From Kiloniellaceae bacterium (lineage in GTDB: Bacteria > Pseudomonadota > Alphaproteobacteria > Kiloniellales > Kiloniellaceae), in contig JANQKX010000218.1 in the NCBI GenBank assembly GCA_028280915.1, forward strand, positions 1-11,989: DNA of 11,989 nucleotides. Reading direction: 5' to 3'. The translations under genes were made by a program, and so were the position numbers. The notes beneath the pieces are model-generated. The model had not been told where the DNA came from, searched no databases, and saw only the letters and a program-made list of their open reading frames with translations. Each line of letters opens with the position of its first letter. Within the stretch, counting starts at the first letter, position 1. Below, piece by piece: positions 5,473 through 11,660 of the stretch.

Positions 5473-6684
5473 ATGATCACGACTTCGCCCACCCGGGCCG
5501 CTTCGGGAGAGATCGATCTTCAAGTGGAGAGCAGGGTCCGGCAGTACCTGGGCGACGATGGTTATGCCCAGGCCCTCGCCCCTCTGGATCAGCCCTGCGG
5601 CCTGCCCAACAGCGCCTTCTGGTCGGAGGACTGGCTGGCCTTGGAGCAGGAGCGGATCTTTCGCCGCAACTGGATCTTCGCCGCCGCCGACGGGGAATTG
5701 GACGGCCCGGGCGCCATGAAACCCTTGGAAGTCGCCGGCACGCCCCTCTTCCTGGTCAAGGGTCGGGACGGCAAGGTCCGGGCCTTTCACAACGTCTGCC
5801 GGCACCGGGGCACCCAACTGGTCACGGCGCCCTGCCGCCAGGCCACCATCACCTGCCCCTATCATGCCTGGAGTTATGACTTGCAGGGGCAGCTGCGGCG
5901 GCGGCCCCATTTTAACGGGCCCGACCAGCACGAGGCCGTCGCGCCGGGCGAGGCGCCGGAACTATACCTCTATGCCATCCGCTGTGAGAGTTGGAACGGC
6001 TGCCACTTCGTCGATCTCTCGGGCACGGCGGCACCCCTGGCCGACTGGCTCGCGCCCCTGATGGCCCGCACCCGGGCCTATGACTTAACCCCCATCCGCT
6101 GGATCGGCAAAAAGAGCTACCGCATCAAGAGCAACTGGAAGCTGGTGCTGGAAAACTACATGGAGGGTTACCACGTCTTCGCGGCCCATCCCCGGCTGAT
6201 TGCCCACGCGCCCATGAACGTGCGCTGGTCGGGGGAATGGATCGGCCATGTGTTTTACAATGACTATGTGGCGCCGCAAGTGACCGTCGGCCGGGGAGAT
6301 GCCCTGCCCCACTTCCCAGGCCTCACGCCCGAGGACACGCGGCGCGGCTTGTGGTTCGCCTGCCTGCCCAATTTCGCCGTGGAGGTCTACGCCGACCAGT
6401 TCGTGGTCCTGGCCCCCTTCCCCTATGGTCCCGACGAAACCCTTGAGGAGCTGCATTTTTTCGTCATCGGCGACGAGGCGGCCCAGGGCTCCCGCTATGC
6501 CGTGGCGCGGCAGGAGCTGATGGATATGTGGCACGACTTGAACCTGGAGGACGTGTCGCTCCTAGAGCGGCTGCAGCAGGGCCGCCGCTCCCCCGCGTTT
6601 GACGGCGCGCGCCTGTCGCCGGCCTGGGACGGCCCGGTGCGGGAGTTGTCCCAACAGGTCCTGCAATCCATCCTGCGTCCCTGA
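5473..6684 (+). CDS. Rieske non-heme iron oxygenase, alpha (catalytic) subunit
   Basis: A complete 403-residue oxygenase subunit. The N-terminal Rieske domain binds a [2Fe-2S] cluster through Cys109, His111 (CRHRG), Cys128 and His131 (CPYHAW). The C-terminal catalytic domain follows from about residue 215 (SNWKLVLENYMEGYH): His234, His239 (AAHP) and Asp360 (LEDVSLLERLQQGRRS) fit the mononuclear-iron facial triad. The residue that links the two metal sites in neighbouring subunits is Glu231, where most dioxygenases have Asp. That exchange is known from the carnitine oxygenase CntA group, which acts on quaternary amines. It should therefore insert oxygen into, and possibly demethylate, a small methylated substrate, using electrons from a separate reductase that is not in this window. 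The start ATG 5473 has only a weak site (GAAGAG, 12 bases upstream). The M24 gene follows 35 bp downstream and is probably co-transcribed. The substrate is inferred, not shown. Confidence 0.88.
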   Translation: MITTSPTRAASGEIDLQVESRVRQYLGDDGYAQALAPLDQPCGLPNSAFWSEDWLALEQERIFRRNWIFAAADGELDGPGAMKPLEVAGTPLFLVKGRDGKVRAFHNVCRHRGTQLVTAPCRQATITCPYHAWSYDLQGQLRRRPHFNGPDQHEAVAPGEAPELYLYAIRCESWNGCHFVDLSGTAAPLADWLAPLMARTRAYDLTPIRWIGKKSYRIKSNWKLVLENYMEGYHVFAAHPRLIAHAPMNVRWSGEWIGHVFYNDYVAPQVTVGRGDALPHFPGLTPEDTRRGLWFACLPNFAVEVYADQFVVLAPFPYGPDETLEELHFFVIGDEAAQGSRYAVARQELMDMWHDLNLEDVSLLERLQQGRRSPAFDGARLSPAWDGPVRELSQQVLQSILRP

Positions 6685-6719
6685 CACCCTTCCCAGCCGA
6701 ACCGCCCGAAAGCCCCGCC

Positions 6720-7982
6720 ATGGCACCGCCCGAAGATCACACGACCACCGGCCACCCGCCCACGCCCGATTTTCTGGTGCAGCACGATGACTGGAGCGAC
6801 CTGCGGGAAAGGCAAGAGCTGCCGGAAATCGATTGGGACCGCTTGAGCGCCTACCGCATGGGCCGGCTGAAGCAAATGCTGGCCAAGCACGATGCGGCCA
6901 TGTGCCTGCTGGTCAATCCCATAAGCCTGCGCTACGCGGTGGATTACCGCACCTATGCCCTGTTTCAATCCCATATCCCCACGACTTACCTCTTCGTGCC
7001 GCAAGAGGGACCGGTTGTGATCCATGGAACCTATGGCAAGACCCCGGGCGCCGACGCCGTGCGTCCGGGCCGACCCCTGGCCTTTTTCGACGGCGGGCCC
7101 AACCTGGATGAAGGCGCCCGGCTGCTGGCCAATGACGTGCGGGAATACTTGCGGGAAATCGGCACGGACAACCGGCGGGTGGCGGTGGAATACGTCAACC
7201 CCAGCCTGACCCAGGCTTTGATGCAGCAAGGCTTGGAGGTGATCGACGGGGTGGCCATCGCCGAGGAAGCCCGGGTCATCAAATCACCCGATGAAATTGC
7301 TTGTATGCGCTGGGCCATCGCCGTCGCTCAGATGGGGATCGACAAGGTCAAGCAGGCCCTGCGGCCCGGTGTCACCGAGGTGCAGCTTTGGGCCCTGTTG
7401 AACTATGCCAATCTGGCCAACGACGGGGACTGGCATGATGGCCGCATGCTGGCCTCGGGCCCGCGCACCAATCCCTGGTGCCAAGAAGCCTCTCTAAGGC
7501 GGATCGAGGCCGGTGACCTGGTGGGCATGGACACGGACATGATCGGGCCCTTTGGCTATTTCGCCGACATCTCGCGCACCTTTTTTTGCGGCCCCGGCCG
7601 GCCCAGCCGGCGGCAGAAGCAGCTCTATCGCAATGCCGTCGCGGAAATCGAGCACAATTTGAAATTGGTGCGCCCGGGCATGGACTTCGCTGAGTTCCAG
7701 CGGCAGGCCTACCCCACGGCGGAGGCGTTTCACGCCAACGCTTATACCTGCCTGCTGCATGGCGTGGGCATGTGCGACGAATATCCGCGGATCAATCCCG
7801 GCTTTCGTGGCCCCAATTTTTTTCCCGGCACCTTGGAAGCGGGCATGGTTGTTTGTATTGAAAGTTACATGGGTGCCGAAGACGACAAGGAAGGCGTGAA
7901 GCTGGAGCAGCAGGTGCTGATCACCCCGCAGGGCTATGAGCTCTTGTCCACCTATCCCTTTGAAGAGCGCTTGCTGGATTAA
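6720..7982 (+). CDS. DddP-like M24-family metalloenzyme (DMSP lyase DddP or close relative)
   Basis: A 420-residue protein with the pita-bread (creatinase/aminopeptidase P) fold. The N-terminal domain spans about 40-185 (AMCLLVNPISLRYAVDYRT), the C-terminal domain about 190-410. Putative metal ligands are Asp271, Asp273, Asp283 (VGMDTDMIG, then YFADISRTF), His347 (LLHGVG), Glu381 and Glu396 (KLEQQVLIT). From memory, DddP uses Asp295, Asp297, Asp307, His371, Glu406 and Glu421; the spacings here match except for one residue between His and the first Glu. The proposed DddP catalytic Asp377 corresponds to Asp353 in HGVGMCDEYP. SGPRTNPWCQE and LSTYPFEE also resemble DddP as I recall it. DddP cleaves dimethylsulfoniopropionate to acrylate and DMS; relatives include creatinase, ectoine hydrolase and Xaa-Pro peptidases, so the substrate stays open. 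No ribosome binding site is visible before ATG 6720; an N-terminal extension of this length is normal for DddP. It follows the Rieske gene by 35 bp. Confidence 0.82.
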   Translation: MAPPEDHTTTGHPPTPDFLVQHDDWSDLRERQELPEIDWDRLSAYRMGRLKQMLAKHDAAMCLLVNPISLRYAVDYRTYALFQSHIPTTYLFVPQEGPVVIHGTYGKTPGADAVRPGRPLAFFDGGPNLDEGARLLANDVREYLREIGTDNRRVAVEYVNPSLTQALMQQGLEVIDGVAIAEEARVIKSPDEIACMRWAIAVAQMGIDKVKQALRPGVTEVQLWALLNYANLANDGDWHDGRMLASGPRTNPWCQEASLRRIEAGDLVGMDTDMIGPFGYFADISRTFFCGPGRPSRRQKQLYRNAVAEIEHNLKLVRPGMDFAEFQRQAYPTAEAFHANAYTCLLHGVGMCDEYPRINPGFRGPNFFPGTLEAGMVVCIESYMGAEDDKEGVKLEQQVLITPQGYELLSTYPFEERLLD

Positions 7983-8030
7983 AGGTCCTCTCGACCCATT
8001 CTTTCCCCACTGCAAGTGTCTGGTGAAATC

Positions 8031-8066
8031 TTCCTCACAAGCATCTGAGGAAAATTCATTTTTCCT
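8031..8066 (+). terminator. Hairpins after the M24 gene, weak terminator candidate
   Basis: TTCCTCA (8031-8037) pairs with TGAGGAA (8046-8052) across an 8-nt loop and is followed by AATTCA and five Ts (8059-8063), which could act as a weak intrinsic terminator for the Rieske/M24 unit. The alternative hairpin AGGAAAA (8048-8054) with TTTTCCT (8060-8066) overlaps it, so the two cannot form together. The stems are AT-rich, so termination would be modest. Confidence 0.35.
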
Positions 8067-8097
8067 AATATTATTAAGAAAATCTAAGTTTGTATTA

Positions 8098-8130
8098 GTG
8101 ACACCTTAGAAACAAGATCCAAGGTGTCAC
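8098..8130. repeat. Perfect 10-bp inverted repeat in the phytase-like leader
   Basis: GTGACACCTT (8098-8107) and AAGGTGTCAC (8121-8130) are exact reverse complements separated by 13 bp. No T-run follows, so it is not an intrinsic terminator. Each arm contains GTGTCAC in one or other orientation, and the right arm is the first unit of the Pho-type array. It is upstream of the likely transcription start and therefore looks like DNA-level operator structure. Confidence 0.65.
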
Positions 8131-8168
8131 ATGATCGTCATTCCGCTGTCACAAGCGCCCCCTATGAC
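8124..8168 (+). promoter_or_regulatory. Pho box array with -10 element (PhoB-type promoter)
   Basis: Three 7-mers lie head to tail with starts exactly 11 bp apart: GTGTCAC (8124-8130), TCGTCAT (8135-8141) and CTGTCAC (8146-8152), each separated by 4 bp. The last two form a Pho box of the classic 7-4-7 layout (CTGTCAT, 4 bp, CTGTCAC), matching 12 of 14 half-site positions. TATGAC (8163-8168, 4/6 to the -10 consensus) begins after exactly 10 bp, the known distance between Pho box and -10 at PhoB-activated promoters that lack a good -35. Transcription would start near 8175, leaving a leader of about 58 nt that contains a small GACGC/GCGTC hairpin (8175-8188). Confidence 0.7.
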
Positions 8169-8232
8169 CCCTGCGACGCTTTTGCGTCATTCATGGGGCT
8201 CATCAAAAATCTGATTAGAAAGGACCTAACGG

Positions 8233-10797
8233 ATGAGATTGGGGAATTTACGCGCAGGACTGTTAACGGGCTGCGCGGCCATGGCCTTTTTGCTGGTCGG
8301 GACCACTAGCGGTACCGGTGCAAAAGCCGCGGAGTATTTTTCGCGGACGGCCACTTTTGAAATCATCAACAACGGCGGCGCGCGCACCGACGAGCGGGTT
8401 GCGGAAATCCTGGACGTCTCGCCCGACGGCAACACGGTGCTCTACACCGACAGCGAAGCCGCCGCCATCGGTTTTCTGGGCATCAACGATCCCTACAATC
8501 CGGTCGGCTTGGGCACCATCGACCTGGCTTCGGCGCTTGGCTCGGACAATGTGGAGCCCACCTCCTTGGCGGTGGCCAAGGTGAAGGGCAGCGTTTATGC
8601 CCTGGTCGCGGTCAACACCTCCCCTGATCTGCTCAATCCCAGCGGCACTCTGGCCGTGTTCGACGTCACCGGTGTCAATGACGGCAACGGCGCCGACGAT
8701 GCCTCTGAAGCCTCCCTCGTCACCACCTTCCCGCTCAGCGGCCAGCCGGATTCCATCGCGGTCAGCCCGAGAAACAATTATGCGGCCGTGGTGATCGAAA
8801 ACGAGCGGGACGAAGAGCTGTGCGTCGGCGGCGAGTTCGACGGCTTTGCCATCGACGAGGACCTTGAAGAAGGCACCGTGGATACGGCCGGCAAGGTCAT
8901 CGCCGAGGATGTCTGCGAAGACCCGCAAAGCGGCACCGCCGACGGGGACGTGAGCCAAGACGGCGTGGCCGGGGTGGCCGGCGGCCTGCCCCAACTGCCC
9001 AGCGGCGGCCTGGACGTGGTCAAGATGTCCGGCAAGGTGACCGCTTGGAAAGTCAAGCCGGTGGATCTGTCCGGCCTGGCCGACATTGCCGGCGAAGATG
9101 CCGAGCCCGAATACGTCGACATCCGGCGCAACAATCAAGCCGTGGTGACCCTGCAGGAAAACAACCACGCGGTCATCGTCAACCTGAAAAAAGGCAAGGT
9201 GGTCCGCCATTTCCCCCTGGGCGAGGTTAAGCTGAAAAACGTCGACCTGACCGAAGAAGGCGTGATCCGCTTTGAAGAAGACGCCGTGCGCCTGCGCGAG
9301 CCGGACGCGGTCACCACCCTGAATTACGGTCAGTTCGCCACCGCCAATGAAGGCGACTTCGAGGGCGGCAGCCGCGGTTTCACGATTTTCGACCGCCGGG
9401 GCAAGGTCAAGTACGAGTCCGCTGAATCCTTCGACCACATGGTCGCCCGTCACGGTCACTACCCGGAAGAGCGCTCCGGCAACAAGGGCAGCGAGCCCGA
9501 GGGCATTGACTCGGCCTACTACGGCCGGGACCTCTTTCTTTTTGTCGGCGCAGAGCGGGCCGGTTTGATCGGTGTCTACAAAGTCAAGAACACCGGCAGG
9601 AACAAAGGCAAAAAGGCCAAAGTGGTGTTCCATCAGGCCCTGCCCGCCGGAATCGGGCCGGAAGGCTTGAAGACCATCAGCAAGCGCAAGCTGTTCGTCG
9701 TCGCTTCCGAGGTCGACGAGACCCCCGATGAGGGCCGGAAGGCGGGCTTCCGCTCGGTGATCTCCATCTACAAGCTGAAAAAGGGCAAGCCCAATTACCC
9801 GACCCTGATTTCAGCGGATGACAAAGACGTCGGCGTCAAGGGCGTGCCGATCACCTGGGGCGCGATTTCCTCCCTTGCCGCCCATCGCAAGAATCCCCGC
9901 ATCGTCTATGCCACCAGCGACAGCTTTTACAGCGAATCCCGCATCTTCAAGATCAAGCTGAAGAAGCGGCGTCCGTCGGTGATCGTGGACTATCTGCCGG
10001 TGGATACCAGCGGCGTGGGCGATATTGCCCTGGACCTGGAAGGCCTGGTGCAAAGCTCCGACGGAACGTTCTGGGCCGCTTCGGAAGGCTCGGGCACCCA
10101 AGGTGACGAAAGTCGTCCTTTCGCGACCTCCAACAAGCTGCTGCACATCGACCGCAAAGGCGTGGTGCAAGAGGTCGTGGAACTGCCCGATACGGTGACC
10201 CAACGTCAGCGCCGTTGGGGCTTCGAAGGGGTGGCCGCGGTCGGCAAGGCCGGGTCCGAAAAGCTCTACGCGGCGATCCAGCGCCCCTGGCTGGCCAACC
10301 CGTCGGTGGACAGCAGCACGGAAGCCAATCCCCGGATCGGCGTCTATGACACCGCCACCGGCGAATGGAAGTTCTTCTTCTATCCCACCGAGGCCACCTC
10401 GGGGAACCCGGACCTGTCGAACCAGTGGATCGGCCTGTCCGAGATTGTCTATCTGGGCAATGACCGCTTCGCCGTGCTGGAGCGGGACAACCTGGTGGGC
10501 GAGGAAGCCGAAAGCGACGGCTTCAAGCAGGTCTGCTTCATTTCGATCGAGGGCATCGAGCCGGTGGCCGACAACGGTGAAGCCAACATCGACTTGCCGG
10601 AAGTGGACAAGGAAGCCTGCTTCGACCTGATCCCCGCCATGGCCTCGGCCAATGGATCGGTGGTCGACAAGGTGGAAGGCCTGACCGTCACGAAGTGGGG
10701 CAAGATCATCATCGCCACCGACAACGACGGCGTCGACGATCATCCCGGCGAAACCCTGCTGCTCGACGTGACCAAGTACGTGGAGAGCGCCATGTAA
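8233..10797 (+). CDS. Exported esterase-like/phytase-domain beta-propeller protein
   Basis: An 854-residue exported protein. The start ATG 8233 has AAGGA (8220-8224) 8 bases upstream. A signal peptide covers about 1-33 (MRLGNLRAG, hydrophobic CAAMAFLLVG, cleavage near AKAA). Residues about 40-480 show propeller-like strands (ILDVSPDGNTVLYTDSE; QPDSIAVSPRNNYAAVV; QAVVTLQENNHAVIVNL; EPEGIDS). Residues about 540-835 fit the esterase-like-activity-of-phytase family (PF13449): DLEGLVQSSDGTFWAASEGS, RWGFEGVAAVG, VLERDN and VEGLTVTKWGKIIIATDND. An acidic, Gly-rich insert at about 190-260 is bounded by Cys197 and Cys228; Cys768 and Cys796 might pair. Asp-rich turns (VNDGNGADD, TDNDGVDDHPGE) could bind calcium. 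It probably releases phosphate or another group from organic esters outside the cytoplasm, which fits the Pho box upstream; the reaction itself is not proven for this family. A lone gene, closed by a strong terminator. Confidence 0.88.
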   Translation: MRLGNLRAGLLTGCAAMAFLLVGTTSGTGAKAAEYFSRTATFEIINNGGARTDERVAEILDVSPDGNTVLYTDSEAAAIGFLGINDPYNPVGLGTIDLASALGSDNVEPTSLAVAKVKGSVYALVAVNTSPDLLNPSGTLAVFDVTGVNDGNGADDASEASLVTTFPLSGQPDSIAVSPRNNYAAVVIENERDEELCVGGEFDGFAIDEDLEEGTVDTAGKVIAEDVCEDPQSGTADGDVSQDGVAGVAGGLPQLPSGGLDVVKMSGKVTAWKVKPVDLSGLADIAGEDAEPEYVDIRRNNQAVVTLQENNHAVIVNLKKGKVVRHFPLGEVKLKNVDLTEEGVIRFEEDAVRLREPDAVTTLNYGQFATANEGDFEGGSRGFTIFDRRGKVKYESAESFDHMVARHGHYPEERSGNKGSEPEGIDSAYYGRDLFLFVGAERAGLIGVYKVKNTGRNKGKKAKVVFHQALPAGIGPEGLKTISKRKLFVVASEVDETPDEGRKAGFRSVISIYKLKKGKPNYPTLISADDKDVGVKGVPITWGAISSLAAHRKNPRIVYATSDSFYSESRIFKIKLKKRRPSVIVDYLPVDTSGVGDIALDLEGLVQSSDGTFWAASEGSGTQGDESRPFATSNKLLHIDRKGVVQEVVELPDTVTQRQRRWGFEGVAAVGKAGSEKLYAAIQRPWLANPSVDSSTEANPRIGVYDTATGEWKFFFYPTEATSGNPDLSNQWIGLSEIVYLGNDRFAVLERDNLVGEEAESDGFKQVCFISIEGIEPVADNGEANIDLPEVDKEACFDLIPAMASANGSVVDKVEGLTVTKWGKIIIATDNDGVDDHPGETLLLDVTKYVESAM

Positions 10798-10823
10798 CGA
10801 CCCTAGGCGTTATACCTACTTCG

Positions 10824-10854
10824 ATGGGGCCCCGAATGGGGCCCCATTTTTTTT
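10824..10854 (+). terminator. Strong intrinsic terminator of the phytase-like gene
   Basis: A perfect 10-bp stem (ATGGGGCCCC at 10824-10833 with GGGGCCCCAT at 10838-10847), a GAAT tetraloop and a run of eight Ts (10847-10854) form a textbook Rho-independent terminator 26 bp after the stop codon. It works in the plus direction only: read leftwards the hairpin is not followed by a T-run, so it does not serve the minus-strand gene. Confidence 0.93.
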
Positions 10855-10865
10855 AAGGCTGGGGG

Positions 10866-10877
10866 CCGTTTAAACGG
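10866..10877. repeat. 12-bp perfect palindrome at the convergent junction
   Basis: CCGTTTAAACGG is a perfect palindrome located 3 bp beyond the minus-strand GST stop codon and 11 bp after the T-run of the plus-strand terminator. Function unknown; it may be fortuitous. Confidence 0.5.
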
Positions 10878-10880
10878 AGG

Positions 10881-11630
10881 TCATCCTTGAGCCGCCGGGC
10901 GATCAGGCAAGTCCCGGGCAACTTCGGGCGGGATAACCTCTGGGGGCGAAAAGGCCGGGGGCGCGATAAAGGCCGGGGTGCCCAGACCTTCCCGGGCAAA
11001 GGCTTGACGCACCGCCGGCAGATCCTGGAGCTGACGCAACAGCAATCCCAGTGAGGTGAGGCTTTCGATGGGCGCCGTGGCCACCGGATCCTCGGCCGGG
11101 TAGGACTGCGCCCATCGCACGCAGCAGCCCAGGTAGATATCGCAAACACTAAAGCCCGTGCGCAGCAGCCAGGGGCCGCCGTGTTCGGCGATAGCTCCGT
11201 CGATCACCGTGAGATGGTCCAGCACCCGCGCCGCGGCGGTCGTCCTGAGGCTCTTGATCTCACTCTCGTCGCTCACATAACGGTCGCTGTAAAACCGCAG
11301 GCGCAGGTCCGCGTGCAGGGTGTTGGACAGCATGAAGAGCCATTTCAGGCAATCCGCCCGGGCCGCGGCCCGGAACGGCGATGGTGCCAGGCCGCCGTGG
11401 CGGTCCGCCAGATACAGCAAGGCCGCGCCGGTTTCGAACACCACCGCCTCGTTTTCCTCGTCGATCAAAACGGGCAAAAGCCCGCGCGGGTTCAGGCGGT
11501 GAAACGTCTCGTCCCGCTGGGCGACCCGGCGCCCCACCAACTGATCCCGGTAGGCCACGCCGAGGTGTTCCAGGGCGATGCGCACCACGATGTTGGCGCT
11601 GTCCGGATTGTAGTAGAGCACGTAGGCCAT
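10881..11630 (-). CDS. Glutathione S-transferase family protein
   Basis: A 249-residue cytoplasmic GST. The start ATG at 11630 is preceded by AAAGGAA (11647-11641) ten bases upstream. The thioredoxin-like N-terminal domain (1-78) has the glutathione-binding elements NPRGLLPVL with cis-Pro53 and the FETGA turn (Glu66, Thr67) that holds the gamma-glutamyl part of glutathione; Ser11 in YNPDSANIVV is the likely N-terminal catalytic or activating position. The helical C-terminal domain (about 85-215) carries the folding motif SVCD (Ser161, Asp164), the N-capping box of GSTs. The last 33 residues (from about 217) form a proline-rich tail (repeated PP, PPEVIPPEV) beyond the usual GST core. It should conjugate glutathione to an electrophile or act as a thiol-dependent reductase or isomerase; the class and substrate are unclear. 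It sits 30 bp downstream of the CmcJ-type gene, so the two probably share a transcript. Confidence 0.88.
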   Translation of the reverse strand: MAYVLYYNPDSANIVVRIALEHLGVAYRDQLVGRRVAQRDETFHRLNPRGLLPVLIDEENEAVVFETGAALLYLADRHGGLAPSPFRAAARADCLKWLFMLSNTLHADLRLRFYSDRYVSDESEIKSLRTTAAARVLDHLTVIDGAIAEHGGPWLLRTGFSVCDIYLGCCVRWAQSYPAEDPVATAPIESLTSLGLLLRQLQDLPAVRQAFAREGLGTPAFIAPPAFSPPEVIPPEVARDLPDRPAAQG

Positions 11631-11660
11631 GTTCGCGGGTTTCCTTTGTTACTGCCCAGT

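Noticed and set aside
8175..8188. Small GACGC-TTTT-GCGTC hairpin in the leader of the phytase-like gene, considered as a riboswitch or terminator.
   Set aside because: A 5-bp stem without a following U-tract or any larger conserved fold is too little to call a regulatory RNA.
8266..8277. A lipobox-like LTGC at residues 11-14 of the phytase-like protein, suggesting a lipoprotein.
   Set aside because: The hydrophobic stretch before the Cys is too short (about 6 residues) and the main hydrophobic run comes after it, which fits an ordinary signal peptide cleaved near residues 31-33.
8263..9633. A 456-codon open frame on the minus strand, antisense to the phytase-like gene (and a similar 310-codon one at 9811-10743).
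   Set aside because: It fully overlaps a well-supported gene, its protein is a Gly/Val/His/Asp-rich shadow with no recognisable domain, and no ribosome binding site was noticed. Long antisense frames are common in GC-rich DNA.
10795..10812. TAACG/CGTTA 5-bp inverted repeat over the stop codon of the phytase-like gene.
   Set aside because: Short stem with an 8-nt loop, easily due to chance; the real terminator lies just downstream.
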